Assembly (NCBI RefSeq): GCF_001307105.1
Contig: NZ_LGYN01000012.1
Coordinates: 186,001 to 250,000, forward strand
Reading direction: 5' to 3'
Length of the DNA stretch: 64,000 bases
Source: Bacillus australimaris
GTDB taxonomy: Bacteria > Bacillota > Bacilli > Bacillales > Bacillaceae
Of the stretch, positions 43,976 to 53,428 are shown piece after piece. How positions within the stretch are numbered: the first letter of the stretch is position 1; each line of letters opens with the position of its first letter. Below the pieces are notes generated by a model that ran no database searches, had not been told where the DNA came from, and saw nothing but the letters and a program-made list of their open reading frames with translations. The position numbers and the translations under genes were made by a program.

Positions 43976-44791
43976 TTATCCGTTCACAGCTTCTAACTTT
44001 CGTTCATGATTCACTAAGTCATATGTTAGACAAATCGGCTTATTCGTTCTAGGATCAAGCACTATTTCTGCATCAATATGGAACACCTTGCCGAGTACCT
44101 CTTTGGTCATGACCTCATGAGGCGTACCGTCTTTTATGACTTTCCCTTGATTGAGAGCAATCATGTAATGTGAAAAACGCGCTGCATGATTTAAATCATG
44201 AATGACCATCAACACTGTTCGCCCCTGCTCTCTATTTAAGCGTTCTAACAGCTGAAGAATCTCAAGCTGATGCGCAAGATCCAAATATGTCGTAGGTTCA
44301 TCTAGCAGGAGCAGCTCTGTTTCCTGTGCAAGTGCCATCGCAATCCATACACGCTGGCGCTGTCCACCGGAAAGTGCTTCAATTGGCCGATCATGAAAAG
44401 CGATCATACCCGTTTCCTCAAGCGCCCATCTGATGATTCGTTTATCTTCATTTGATAGGCGGCCAAACCCATTTTGATGCGGGAAACGTCCATATGACAC
44501 GAGCTCATATACGGTCAGTCCACTTGGTGCTTCAGGTGTTTGCGGTAAGATCGCCATTTGTTTTGAGATTTCTTTTGTCGGCGTCTCATGGATGGCCTGA
44601 CCATTTAAGTAAACAGCTCCTCGATTGGACTTCATAATACGTGACATCGTTTTTAAAATGGTTGATTTCCCGCAACCATTTGGACCAATCAGAGTTGTCA
44701 CCTTGCCTTTTGGGATACTGACATTTAAATCTTCCACAATCAAACGGTCTTGATAACCGATACAAAGCTTTTCTGTTTCAAGTGATTTCAT
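43976..44791 (-). CDS. fhuC: Ferrichrome ABC transporter ATPase FhuC
   Basis: ATPase for hydroxamate siderophore import, 271 residues from the ATG at 44791 (AAGGAG upstream; the upstream in-frame codons overlap the fhuG stop). Walker A GPNGCGKST, signature LSGGQRQR and Walker B LLLDEP are intact. It closely resembles YusV in this same window, including the short C-terminal extension with a TNKPICL motif. Third gene of fhuB-fhuG-fhuC. Confidence 0.93.
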   Translation of the reverse strand: MKSLETEKLCIGYQDRLIVEDLNVSIPKGKVTTLIGPNGCGKSTILKTMSRIMKSNRGAVYLNGQAIHETPTKEISKQMAILPQTPEAPSGLTVYELVSYGRFPHQNGFGRLSNEDKRIIRWALEETGMIAFHDRPIEALSGGQRQRVWIAMALAQETELLLLDEPTTYLDLAHQLEILQLLERLNREQGRTVLMVIHDLNHAARFSHYMIALNQGKVIKDGTPHEVMTKEVLGKVFHIDAEIVLDPRTNKPICLTYDLVNHERKLEAVNG

Positions 44792-44811
44792 ATGTTGTCT
44801 CTCCTTCCTCA

Positions 44812-45834
44812 TTAGTTCGTTTTCATCAATAAGTAAATGAAGTAAGGTGCGCCTAAAGCAGAAACGACAAGGCCAACTGGCACTTCTGATGGTGCAAGTA
44901 TGACGCGGCCAAGTGTATCAGCCAGTAATAGTAACAGCGCCCCAATCAACGCGGAGGCCGGTATCATTCCTTGATGCTTTGGCCCAACAAGCTTTCTCGC
45001 CAAGTGCGGTGCGGCTAACCCTAGGAAAGAAATACTTCCTGCTACAGCAACACTCGCACCTGCTAATGCAACGGCAATTAGCATGAACAAGCTTCTTTCT
45101 TTATGAACTGAAATACCCAATCCATAGGACAGCTGATCACCCAAATTCATGATATTTAAATAGCGTGCTCTGACAAGCGCAAATATAAGGAAAATCACCA
45201 TCCATGGCAGAACAGAAAGGACATACGTCCAACTCGAGCCATAAATGCTTCCAGATAACCACACGATAGCTTGGTTAAAATCATTAGGATTCATTTTTAA
45301 TTGAATGACCACAATCGCTGCTGAAAACGCAGCATTGACACCAATACCAGTTAAAATCAATCGGACAGGTGTGATGCCTTTTTTCCACGCTAACACGTAG
45401 ATTAGAAATGCAGCAAAGCCTGCACCTACGAATGCGAAAAGCGGCATTACAAAAATCGTAAAGTCACCTAGATTCGCCATCGTACCTTGAAATGCAAAGA
45501 TAAACAGCACAACGGCAAAGCCTGCACCTGCATTGACACCGAGAATACCTGGGTCAGCTAAACCATTTTGAGAAACACCTTGCCAAATCGCTCCCGATAC
45601 AGCAATAGAAGCGCCAACAAGTAAAGCGATGACCATTCTTGGAAGTCTGAATTCGAATAATACGAGCTCATCCATTTCACTTCCGAATCCGAAAAATGTT
45701 TTCAATGTATCCATCGGAGAAATACGAATTTCTCCGGTATTTAAACTAATTAAGAACACAGCTACGATCGCTAAAAAAATCATGAGCATTGTTCGTTGAT
45801 ATTTCTTTTTCTTTGCTTGCTGCACCATTTCCAT
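44812..45834 (-). CDS. fhuG: Ferrichrome ABC transporter permease FhuG
   Basis: FecCD-family permease, 340 residues (B. subtilis 336) with about nine to ten helices. Blocks RLPRMVIALLVGASIAVSGA, NGLADPGILGVNAG and SFLGLAAPHLARKLVG are typical. The basic N-terminus (QQAKKKKYQR) is cytoplasmic. It starts directly after the fhuB stop and would pair with FhuB as the heterodimeric channel for ferrichrome and ferrioxamine. Confidence 0.92.
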   Translation of the reverse strand: MEMVQQAKKKKYQRTMLMIFLAIVAVFLISLNTGEIRISPMDTLKTFFGFGSEMDELVLFEFRLPRMVIALLVGASIAVSGAIWQGVSQNGLADPGILGVNAGAGFAVVLFIFAFQGTMANLGDFTIFVMPLFAFVGAGFAAFLIYVLAWKKGITPVRLILTGIGVNAAFSAAIVVIQLKMNPNDFNQAIVWLSGSIYGSSWTYVLSVLPWMVIFLIFALVRARYLNIMNLGDQLSYGLGISVHKERSLFMLIAVALAGASVAVAGSISFLGLAAPHLARKLVGPKHQGMIPASALIGALLLLLADTLGRVILAPSEVPVGLVVSALGAPYFIYLLMKTN

Positions 45835-46887
45835 TTAAATTCCGCTCCTTTCACGTCTAGCTAAATATAAGAAGAAAGGAACGCCTATAATTGCAGTAAT
45901 GGCACCGACTGGCGTTTCAAATGGAGCATTGACCAGCCTTGCAGCGATGTCTGCATAAATTAACAAAGTAGCCCCTAAAATAGCGGAGCAAGGGATAATC
46001 CATCGATAGTCGACTCCGACCAAGAATCGGGTGACATGAGGTATCACGAGCCCGATAAAGCCAATAGAGCCTGCTACTGACACGGCAGCACCCGTTAAAA
46101 GAATAACAACCAATATACCAAGCACCTTAACCGTTTTCGTATACTGTCCAAGGCCTTTCGCCAGTTCTTCACCTAAGCTCAGAACCGTGATCGATCGGGC
46201 AAGGATCATTGCAATGACAAGTCCTGCAATGGCAACTGGAATAACGATATGAATGTTGTTCCAATTCACACCTGCCACGCCTCCAGCGTACCAAAAGCTC
46301 ATGTCTTGAGCGACGTCAAAACGGATAGCAATTGCTGAGGAGATAGAGCTTAAAAGTGCTCCAACTGCCGTACCAGCAAGTGCAAGCTTTACTGGAGTCA
46401 GTCCTCCTTTTGACATAGTACCAACACCAAACACAATAGAGGCACCAAGTGCGGCACCGACAAATGACCAAAGAATTAATGTAAAAGAAGATTGGCCAGG
46501 GAAAAATGCAAATGCAATGGCAATCGCAAATGCCGAGCCATTTGTCACACCCATAATTTCAGGAGACGCAAGCGCATTCCTTGTCATGCCTTGCATAATG
46601 GCACCTGATACTGCTAAAAAGGCACCGACAAGTGCGGCTCCAACTGTACGCGGCAGCCTCAATTCCCGAATGATTTGATGTGAAGTTTGATGTGGATCAA
46701 ACTGAAAAACAGCTTCCCATACAGTTTTCAGGTGAATATTTGCTGCTCCAAGTGATACCGATAAAAAAAGACCAAATGCTAAAGCGATGATTCCTATGAT
46801 GATAACAGCTGCTGTTCCAAAAGGCTTCGTGACAATATCAATCGTATCGTCGCTCCCAGACAGCTGTTTATTCGATTGTGAGCCCAA
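45835..46887 (-). CDS. fhuB: Ferrichrome ABC transporter permease FhuB
   Basis: FecCD-family permease, 350 residues. Conserved RLPRTVGAALVGAFLAVSGA, NALASPEIMGVTNG and GSIGFIGLVIPHVTRFLVG. The start is a TTG at 46887 after AAAGGAAGAG. First gene of the fhuBGC operon, with a perfect Fur box about 40 bases upstream. It abuts fhuG with no gap. Confidence 0.92.
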   Translation of the reverse strand: MGSQSNKQLSGSDDTIDIVTKPFGTAAVIIIGIIALAFGLFLSVSLGAANIHLKTVWEAVFQFDPHQTSHQIIRELRLPRTVGAALVGAFLAVSGAIMQGMTRNALASPEIMGVTNGSAFAIAIAFAFFPGQSSFTLILWSFVGAALGASIVFGVGTMSKGGLTPVKLALAGTAVGALLSSISSAIAIRFDVAQDMSFWYAGGVAGVNWNNIHIVIPVAIAGLVIAMILARSITVLSLGEELAKGLGQYTKTVKVLGILVVILLTGAAVSVAGSIGFIGLVIPHVTRFLVGVDYRWIIPCSAILGATLLIYADIAARLVNAPFETPVGAITAIIGVPFFLYLARRERSGI

Positions 46888-46928
46888 AACCAGTCTCTTC
46901 CTTTCCGTTCATTTCTATTCTTTATTAG

Positions 46929-46961
46929 TGATAATGATTATCAATCTCGAAGTCTAGTATA
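46929..46961 (-). promoter_or_regulatory. Fur box and -10 element of fhuBGC
   Basis: TGATAATGATTATCA (46929-46943) is a perfect 7-1-7 Fur box. TATACT (46956-46961, minus strand) is a good -10 with the box just downstream at the start site. The -35 (TTTCAA, 16 bases away) is weak. Confidence 0.85.
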
Positions 46962-47105
46962 TCACTTTCTTTTCTTTTTGAAATCATTGTTCTGATAAAT
47001 TTCTTTATTTTCATAAAAAAACTGTGAGAATTTCACCATTTTTTGTTTAGGCTCTAAAATAGCCGATGCATTTTTAATCCCATCATGTTACGATAAAAAT
47101 GAAAT

Positions 47106-47120
47106 TGAGAATCATTATCA
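47106..47120 (+). promoter_or_regulatory. Fur box of fhuD
   Basis: TGAGAATCATTATCA is a near-perfect 7-1-7 Fur box, 28 bases before the fhuD start. Confidence 0.85.
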
Positions 47121-47148
47121 AGAGAAGATGAATAGGAGAGAATCTTTT

Positions 47149-48087
47149 GTGAAAAAACGAACTGGATTTCTTTTAATTTCTTTATCCATCCTTATGCTCT
47201 TTACAGCCGCCTGCGGAAGCAATTCAAATAAAGAATCTGCAGCTAAAAAGAATGACATGATTACATATCAGGATGTAAAAGGCGAAGTCAAGCTTCCGAA
47301 AGATCCGAAACGAATTGTGCTTCTTGCAGAAAGCTATTATGGAGACCTTGTGACACTAGGCAAAACACCCATTGCTACAACTGCACCCATCTTTAAAAAC
47401 CCTTTTTATAAAGGAAAGACAGAGGGAGTCAAAAATCTTGGAACAGCCCCTTCTGTCGAAAAAGTTGCCGCTTTGAAGCCAGATATGATTATTGCTTGGG
47501 GAGAAGACGAGAAGTTTGATCAATACAAAAAAATTGCCCCTACTGTAGCAGTGAAATACAACCAATATTCCTTCAAAGACCAGCTAAAAGAATTCGGTAA
47601 AATGACAGGTACACCGAAAAAAGCAACAGAATGGATCACGAAATGGGATACGAAAATTGCTGAGGTGAAACCAAAGGTAACTAAAGCTGTCGGCAACAAA
47701 ACGGTTTCGATCGTATCGCCATTTGATAAAGGTATTTATATCTTCGGAAACACCTTTGCCCGCGGAGGAGAAATCATTTATGACGAGCTGAAATTAAAGG
47801 CACCGAAGGCGGTCCAAAAAGAAGCGATCGACAGCGGTACAGGCTATGCGAACATTTCTCTTGAGAAGCTGCCAGAATTCGCAGGCGACTATATTTTCAC
47901 AGGTCCATGGAGCGGCTCAAAAAGTAAGGGAGACCAAGTGTATCAAAGCAGCATTTGGACATCACTTCCTGCCGTAAAAAATAAACATGTATTTGAAATA
48001 GACCCAGTTGGTTACTTCTTTAACGATCCAGTATCACTAGAAGGTCAGTTAGAGTTTATTGTAGACCGATTGACATCTGCATCATAA
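47149..48087 (+). CDS. fhuD: Hydroxamate siderophore-binding lipoprotein FhuD
   Basis: A 312-residue lipoprotein binding ferrichrome-type siderophores for FhuBGC. The start is the GTG at 47149, eight bases after TAGGAGAG; an ATG seven codons earlier would cover that site. The signal peptide ends TAACGS with the lipidated Cys near residue 21. The binding-protein fold shows the blocks DPKRIVLLAESYYGDL and LKPDMIIAWGEDEKFDQYKKIAPTV. Divergent from fhuBGC, each side having its own Fur box. Confidence 0.92.
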   Translation: MKKRTGFLLISLSILMLFTAACGSNSNKESAAKKNDMITYQDVKGEVKLPKDPKRIVLLAESYYGDLVTLGKTPIATTAPIFKNPFYKGKTEGVKNLGTAPSVEKVAALKPDMIIAWGEDEKFDQYKKIAPTVAVKYNQYSFKDQLKEFGKMTGTPKKATEWITKWDTKIAEVKPKVTKAVGNKTVSIVSPFDKGIYIFGNTFARGGEIIYDELKLKAPKAVQKEAIDSGTGYANISLEKLPEFAGDYIFTGPWSGSKSKGDQVYQSSIWTSLPAVKNKHVFEIDPVGYFFNDPVSLEGQLEFIVDRLTSAS

Positions 48088-48091
48088 AAAA

Positions 48092-48117
48092 ACGTTTCTC
48101 CAGAAATGGAGAAACGT
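48092..48117. terminator. Bidirectional terminator fhuD / yvsH
   Basis: ACGTTTCTCC pairs with GGAGAAACGT over a 6-base loop, with an A-run on the left and T-rich sequence on the right. Confidence 0.88.
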
Positions 48118-48123
48118 CTTCCT

Positions 48124-49530
48124 TTATTCCGTCCCTTTGGCAAATCCTTTTGACATGAATGGGTAAAGCAAAATCCCCACTAAGAATAAACCAATTCCAA
48201 GACCAAAAGTTTTCAAATCAGCTGTTCCTGAAATAATCACCCAAGCTGAATACCCCATCGCAACAAGTGCAATGATTCCGTCTCTTGTTCGATTTCCTTT
48301 TTGAAGCTCATACGTGTCACCTTGCATGATGACCTTGAAGCTGTAGATTGAAGACACAATATACGGAATGAGATACGCAAGTGTCGCTGATGTCGTTAAA
48401 AAGGTAAAAGCTTCATTAATCGTACGTGACATCACAGAGAAGATAAACAGCTGTGACATGATATTGGTGACAGTTAAAGCGAAGGCAGGACTTCCTTTTT
48501 TGTTTGTTTTTGCAAATACTGCTGGAAAATCACCAGCTTTTGCTGCTTGATACGGTACTTCTGAACCGAGTAAAATCCAGCCAAGCATTGAGCCAAACAA
48601 ACAAATAATTGCAAGCAGTGCCATGACAATTCCGCCAGCCGGCCCAATAATAAGCTGAAGCACGTCCACGAATGGTTTATCTGAGCCTTGCAATTGATCG
48701 TGCGGCAGAACACCCATTGTAATCAATGTGATAATCATGTAGATCGAAAGTGCGATTAAAAGACCTGTTATCGTCGCACGTTTTACATCACGCTGAGAGG
48801 ATGCTCTTCCTGATAAAATGACAGCTGATTCGATTCCAATAAATGCCCATAGTGTCGAAATGGCCGCATGATGAATTTGGCCTCCAAGTCCGAGCACTCC
48901 TTCACCACTTGTTTCAACCGGGAAATAATAATGGTCAAATAATGCCGTTTGGAATGCAAATAATCCTGCGACAATAAAAAGGACGAATCCAAGTACCTTT
49001 GAAAAGGTCGTAATAAAATTCAATTTACTTGCAGCACTTAAGCTTGTGATTAAAATGGTATGTGTTCCCCATAAAAGAATGGTACATATGATAAACGTCG
49101 TGAGCTGACCAAGTGTGATCGCTTCTTTTCCAAAAGTAAAGATTTCCGTTTTCACAGTGAGAATAGGGAAAAAAGTCGTTAGATAACCGGCAAGGCTCGT
49201 AATAATCGCGACATTACTTATCCAGCTTGCCACCCAATATCCCCAAACCATTGTAAAACCGGCCGCTTTCCCTTTTTTCGGATCTTTAAAAAGCGCCCTT
49301 GCATAACTTTGTGGTCCAGCCGTCAGCTGCGGCTTGTGAATGGACAAATGCCCAAATACAAGCGCGATCATCAGCACACCGCCACCTGTCACAAGCCAAG
49401 CCATCGTCACACCTAAAGGACTTGCGTGCTGGGCAAGCGTACTTGGCAGCATAAAGATGCCTGAACCCACCATATTTCCGACGACAAAAGCCGTCAATAA
49501 CCAAAAACCCCATTTTTTTGTCTGTTCCAT
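48124..49530 (-). CDS. yvsH: Basic amino acid permease YvsH (L-box controlled)
   Basis: A 468-residue APC-superfamily transporter or antiporter of the arginine/ornithine/lysine type with about 12 helices. It begins MEQTKKWGFWLLTAFVVGNMVGSG, and the GNMVGSGIF motif of the unwound first helix is diagnostic. The ATG at 49530 lies seven bases after GGAGG; longer frames run into the riboswitch terminator region. The upstream lysine riboswitch indicates lysine uptake or exchange, as proposed for the B. subtilis homologue. Confidence 0.92.
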   Translation of the reverse strand: MEQTKKWGFWLLTAFVVGNMVGSGIFMLPSTLAQHASPLGVTMAWLVTGGGVLMIALVFGHLSIHKPQLTAGPQSYARALFKDPKKGKAAGFTMVWGYWVASWISNVAIITSLAGYLTTFFPILTVKTEIFTFGKEAITLGQLTTFIICTILLWGTHTILITSLSAASKLNFITTFSKVLGFVLFIVAGLFAFQTALFDHYYFPVETSGEGVLGLGGQIHHAAISTLWAFIGIESAVILSGRASSQRDVKRATITGLLIALSIYMIITLITMGVLPHDQLQGSDKPFVDVLQLIIGPAGGIVMALLAIICLFGSMLGWILLGSEVPYQAAKAGDFPAVFAKTNKKGSPAFALTVTNIMSQLFIFSVMSRTINEAFTFLTTSATLAYLIPYIVSSIYSFKVIMQGDTYELQKGNRTRDGIIALVAMGYSAWVIISGTADLKTFGLGIGLFLVGILLYPFMSKGFAKGTE

Positions 49531-49672
49531 TTCCGTACCTCCGTTATATTCACTTTGGACCAGACCCGGCAGTATCTTCATTGATATATTTGTGAAGCAA
49601 TGACTTGCATTCTTTATGTTCATAATGGATCACTTTATAACAGCTTACCCTTATTTTTGTAACTCAGAACAT

Positions 49673-49905
49673 AAAAAAAAGCCTGAACAAAAGTCCATGC
49701 TTTTCAAAACATACACCTTGATCTCCGGATAGCCCTCCACGCTTCAAAGACGTGGCAGTCCTGCATTTATTCAATGCAGACCCAGCATAAAGAAAGTTGG
49801 AGCTCTCTCTACACTTCGGCGCTGATGCCTTTTTTCTCATGATCTTCGATTCCATCTCTCCCATGAGTGACTCATCATCCGCGCAACCTCTACCTCACTG
49901 AGACA
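49673..49905 (-). ncRNA. Lysine riboswitch (L-box) with terminator, leader of yvsH
   Basis: Read on the minus strand: the closing stem GGTAG / CTATC (49890-49894 with 49728-49732), GAGGTTGCG, GATGAGTCACTCATGGGAGA, then GGCATCAGCGCCGAAGTG, GCTGGGTCTGC with the TGCATT / AATGCA hairpin, and CCACG / CGTGG hairpin before GGAGGGCTATC. These blocks, in this order, are those of the L-box aptamer. A terminator (AAGC-A-TGGAC with GTTCA-G-GCTT, then eight T) lies at about 49673-49703. Lysine binding should promote termination and shut off yvsH. Confidence 0.88.
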
Positions 49906-49940
49906 TAGCGTGAGGATTTCTATTCATTTTTACTACACGA

Positions 49941-49969
49941 AGGTTATCAAACATTCTCATATCTGTCAA
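49941..49969 (-). promoter_or_regulatory. Promoter of the L-box / yvsH transcript
   Basis: Consensus TTGACA (49964-49969) and a weaker TAACCT (49941-49946) are 17 apart, about 45 bases before the aptamer. Confidence 0.55.
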
Positions 49970-49983
49970 AGGGAAAAACATAG

Positions 49984-50015
49984 AAAAAAGACAGAGAACT
50001 ATTTCTCTGCCTTTT
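49984..50015 (-). terminator. sspJ terminator
   Basis: CAGAG and CTCTG with flanking AAAAAG / CTTTT pair; minus-strand T-run follows. Confidence 0.75.
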
Positions 50016-50021
50016 ACCTGC

Positions 50022-50165
50022 TTATTGGTTGTTGTTTTTCTTCTTTTGTACAGCTTCCTGAAGTGGATCGCCTGCTAGCTCTTTACTTGCTTCTTCTAAC
50101 AGCTGATCTACCTGCTGATGGTCTTTCTCACTGTTCGCCTTTTTATCCTTTTGGAAAAATGACAT
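50022..50165 (-). CDS. sspJ: Small acid-soluble spore protein SspJ
   Basis: A 47-residue minor SASP, MSFFQKDKKANSEKDHQQ to the C-terminal DPLQEAVQKKKNN block, which matches B. subtilis SspJ (46 residues). The ATG follows GGGAGGAAACAGCG. It would be expressed in the forespore under sigma-G; I could not pick a convincing promoter. It is located between yvsH and yvsG, as I recall for B. subtilis. Its own hairpin terminator separates it from the yvsH leader promoter. Confidence 0.88.
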   Translation of the reverse strand: MSFFQKDKKANSEKDHQQVDQLLEEASKELAGDPLQEAVQKKKNNNQ

Positions 50166-50246
50166 CGCTGTTTCCTCCCTTTTCATAAAATGCCGTTGCC
50201 TGTTTAATTTGTGCTACAGTGCTCAGCATTATACAAGATGAGAAGC

Positions 50247-50675
50247 TCAATCATCATGAAAGGTCTGTCGCATTTTTTGCAAATACATCAGAAAGGTTTT
50301 TAAATCTTCCTTTGTGAAGTCTGCCATCATATGCTGAATGACCTTTCCGAAAAGACGTGTATGCTTTTCATAAATAGCCAGCCCTTTTTCCGTGACTTCT
50401 AAACGAACAAATGATGAATCGTCCTTGTCCCGTTCTCTCTGAATATAGCCCTGCTCACATAATTTATTGAGTGCAATGGAAGCTGCACCTGGGTTTAAAG
50501 AGAGTCTTTGCTTCAGCTCTTCGGCATGTGATACTTTGCCTTGTATCAAAATAGAAAGAGCATAGATCTGCGGAGGCGTGATGTCTTTCTCTAACTCAAG
50601 TAACTTGCGGTTTAATTTACGGCTGACTTCATAATGTACAAGAACAATTTCTTTTAAAATGTCTGCATTACTCAT
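50247..50675 (-). CDS. MarR-family transcriptional regulator
   Basis: A 142-residue winged-helix protein. It has the N-terminal dimer helices, ITPPQIYALSILIQGKVSHAEELKQRLSLNPGAASIALNKL as the recognition region, and the wing QERDKDDSSFVRLEVTEKG-like stretch. The ATG at 50675 begins MSNADILKE. Single gene, divergent from yvsG. No ligand or target can be read; it could act on its own promoter or on yvsG. Confidence 0.85.
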   Translation of the reverse strand: MSNADILKEIVLVHYEVSRKLNRKLLELEKDITPPQIYALSILIQGKVSHAEELKQRLSLNPGAASIALNKLCEQGYIQRERDKDDSSFVRLEVTEKGLAIYEKHTRLFGKVIQHMMADFTKEDLKTFLMYLQKMRQTFHDD

Positions 50676-50847
50676 CCGAATCGCATCCTTATCGTTAGTA
50701 TCAACATGACTTCCCCTTTATTATAGAATGTTTTTCCATTCAGCCAACCCCTTTTGTCCTCTTTTTCTTTAGAAATAAGCCTTGCTGAATGAATCTACCC
50801 TTGATATAGTGAGTACTTGAACTAAAGATAGAACAGGAGTACGCATC

Positions 50848-51339
50848 ATGACAGGAAAAACACACATCATGGGCGGAATTGCCGCCTCCACAGCCGTTGC
50901 CTACTATTATGGATTCGACCCAGTGACTATGGCTGCTGCTGGATCAGTAGGTGCCCTGATCCCGGATCTTTGCCATACAAAAAGTAAAATCGGCAGAAAA
51001 TTCCCGCTGCTCTCGACACTGATTAGTAGCGTGTTCGGTCATCGCACATTTACACACAGTTTATTATTTCTGCTCATCATTTATTTTCTAGCAACAACAT
51101 ACATTCCAAATGACAGTCTAAGTATCGGTTTATTAGTCGGGATGGCAAGCCACCTCATCCTTGATGCAGGGACAGTGAACGGCATTAAATTTTTATTTCC
51201 AGCCTCCATTAAAGTGCGTCTTCCCTTCTATGTCAAAACAGGCAGCACAGGAGAACAAGTCGTACTGGCTGCTCTCACCATCGTTACCTGCTATTACATC
51301 GCTGTCATCTGCGGTATCACCATCCCAATCCAGTTCTAA
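50848..51339 (+). CDS. yvsG: YvsG, membrane-bound metal-dependent hydrolase (YdjM/DUF457) family
   Basis: A 163-residue membrane protein with about four helices. It starts TGKTHIMGGIAAS and contains DLCHTKSKIGRK and FGHRTFTHSLLFL, the His/Asp motifs of the YdjM-like family that bind a metal. B. subtilis YvsG is its positional counterpart. The biochemical role is unknown; E. coli YdjM is linked to the SOS regulon, but no LexA box was seen here. The ATG follows an AACAGGAG site. Confidence 0.85.
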   Translation: MTGKTHIMGGIAASTAVAYYYGFDPVTMAAAGSVGALIPDLCHTKSKIGRKFPLLSTLISSVFGHRTFTHSLLFLLIIYFLATTYIPNDSLSIGLLVGMASHLILDAGTVNGIKFLFPASIKVRLPFYVKTGSTGEQVVLAALTIVTCYYIAVICGITIPIQF

Positions 51340-51462
51340 TGAATAAAAAAGAGTTTTGCGAAAAACACATGATATGAATTGATCATTCCTCATTTTTTTA
51401 GTAGGTTTAAGATAAGTGTTTTTGCCTTGCAGCTGAATACAGAATGGTGAGGAGCTACATAA

Positions 51463-53313
51463 ATGAAAGCGTTTTTCAAAGATCACTGGTTTTTAGTGTG
51501 CTCCATCCTCTTCATGTGGATGAAAACATACATCATTTATCAATTCGGATTTCATATACGTACAGCCAATCTGTTTCACGAATGGCTGCTTTTGATCAAT
51601 CCACTTAGCTTTTTGCTCCCTTTGTTTGGGATTGCTCTTTTTTTAAATGAAACGAAGCAAAAGGTTTTTTTATTGACCGCAAATTTAATTTTAACGGCGA
51701 TTCTCATATCGAATACGATCTTTTATGGATTTTATATTGATTTCATTACGATCCCTGTCTTATTTCAAGCGAAGAACATGGGAGATATGGGCAGCAGTAT
51801 GACAGAATTGTTCCACCCGCTATTTTTGCTGATGCTCATTGATTTCGTGGTGCTGGCGTGGCTGTTAAAGCGCAAACCTTTAGCACCAAAAGCATCTTTC
51901 AAGACGATCAAAACATATTATGCGGTGTGCTGCAGCTTTCTAGTGTTTCATGTCAGCACAGCCATGATGGATCACCCTCGCTTTCTGACAAGCTCTTATG
52001 ATCGAGAAGTGATCGTACGAAACCTTGGGCTGTTCCAGTTCCACCTGTATGACGGCGCTGCCCAAACGGCGCGTATTGGACAAAAGGCCTTTGCAGATGA
52101 AGATACACTTTCAACCGTAGCAAACTACACAAAAGCTGATTACAGTGCACCAAACGAAGAGTACTTTGGACTTGCTAAAGGCAGGAACGTTGTGTTCATT
52201 TCACTCGAATCAACACAGCAATTTGTCGTTGATCAAAAGGTGAATGGACAATACATCACCCCCTTTTTAAATCAACTTGCTAAGAAGAGTTTTTATTTTG
52301 ATGAATTTTATCAGCAGACTGAGCAAGGGAAGACGTCAGATTCAGAGTTTATTGTCGCCAATTCCCTCTACCCATCTAGCAGCGGCGCTGTTTTTTTCAC
52401 AGCGAGTGACAACGAATATGACACGTTATACAAGCAGTTGAAAAAAGAGAGCTATCAATCTGTCCAATTTCATGCAAATAATAAAACGTTTTGGAATCGT
52501 GATGTGATGTATGAATCGCTTGGGATTGACCGTTTTTATGATGTTGATTCATATCAGGTCAATGAACAGAATTCAACTGGCTGGGGCTTAAAGGATATCG
52601 ACTTTTTTGATCAATCCATTGATTATTTAAAAAAGTTGAAGGCGCCTTATTACAGCACATTCATTACCTTGACCAATCACTTTCCATTTGAAATCGAACC
52701 GAAGGACCAATTTATTGATGAATTTGATTCATCCAGCACCATTTTAAACCGCTATGTGACGACCGTCCGCTATCAGGATGAAGCCATTAAGACATTTTTT
52801 GACCGGATGAAAGAAGAAGGACTGTATGACAATACAATGTTTGTCCTCATGGGGGATCACTATGGGATTTCCGAGGCACATCATGAGGCTATGGCAGAGC
52901 TGCTCAAAAAAGAAGAGATCACACCGTTTGATGCTGTCAAATTGCAGCGGGTTCCCTTTTTAATTTACATTCCTGGTGTAACAGATCAAGCACCCCAGAC
53001 AATTTCTGAAACAGCTGGACAAATAGACGTAAAGCCGACACTCCTGCACTTACTCGGTATTGAAACGAAGGATGCCATTCAATTTGGCAATGACTTATTT
53101 TCAAACGAACGGACGCCTTTTGCTGTTCTGAGAAACGGCAACTTTATTACAGATGATTATCTCTATACAAAGAACACCTGCTATGATCAAAAAACAAAAG
53201 AACCTGTTGAACAGGATGAGGTGTGTCAGCCTTATATCGAAAAAGCCAATAAAGAGCTCTCCTTATCAGACAAAGTGATCAATGGGAATTTGTTACGCTT
53301 TTATCAGCATTAA
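51463..53313 (+). CDS. yvgJ: Lipoteichoic acid synthase-family protein YvgJ
   Basis: A 616-residue LtaS-type phosphoglycerol transferase. Five N-terminal membrane helices (to about residue 165) are followed by an extracellular sulfatase-like domain. The nucleophile is the Thr in QGKTSDSEF, and metal-ligand blocks include FISLESTQQF near its start and GDHYGISEAHHEA late. B. subtilis YvgJ is described as the primase that adds the first glycerolphosphate to the glycolipid anchor. The ATG at 51463 follows GGAGCTACATAA. Own terminator downstream. Confidence 0.92.
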   Translation: MKAFFKDHWFLVCSILFMWMKTYIIYQFGFHIRTANLFHEWLLLINPLSFLLPLFGIALFLNETKQKVFLLTANLILTAILISNTIFYGFYIDFITIPVLFQAKNMGDMGSSMTELFHPLFLLMLIDFVVLAWLLKRKPLAPKASFKTIKTYYAVCCSFLVFHVSTAMMDHPRFLTSSYDREVIVRNLGLFQFHLYDGAAQTARIGQKAFADEDTLSTVANYTKADYSAPNEEYFGLAKGRNVVFISLESTQQFVVDQKVNGQYITPFLNQLAKKSFYFDEFYQQTEQGKTSDSEFIVANSLYPSSSGAVFFTASDNEYDTLYKQLKKESYQSVQFHANNKTFWNRDVMYESLGIDRFYDVDSYQVNEQNSTGWGLKDIDFFDQSIDYLKKLKAPYYSTFITLTNHFPFEIEPKDQFIDEFDSSSTILNRYVTTVRYQDEAIKTFFDRMKEEGLYDNTMFVLMGDHYGISEAHHEAMAELLKKEEITPFDAVKLQRVPFLIYIPGVTDQAPQTISETAGQIDVKPTLLHLLGIETKDAIQFGNDLFSNERTPFAVLRNGNFITDDYLYTKNTCYDQKTKEPVEQDEVCQPYIEKANKELSLSDKVINGNLLRFYQH

Positions 53314-53337
53314 AAGTCGCCATTTGGCGGCTTTTTC
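53313..53337 (+). terminator. yvgJ terminator
   Basis: AAGTCGCC-ATTT-GGCGGCTT hairpin followed by a T-run immediately after the stop. Confidence 0.8.
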
Positions 53338-53428
53338 TTTTCTCTTTTTAATGAAAGCCTATGAATGGTCAAATAAGTTTGCTTATAATAAAGGATACAC
53401 ATGATATTGAATGATAAGAGGTGTGAAC

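Noticed and set aside
49531-49672. Second riboswitch or leader peptide between the L-box terminator and yvsH
   Set aside because: Only a short AT-rich spacer with the yvsH ribosome binding site is seen.
49664-49864. Minus-strand open frame of 66 codons upstream of yvsH
   Set aside because: It coincides with the lysine riboswitch and its terminator; the RNA structure explains the sequence better.
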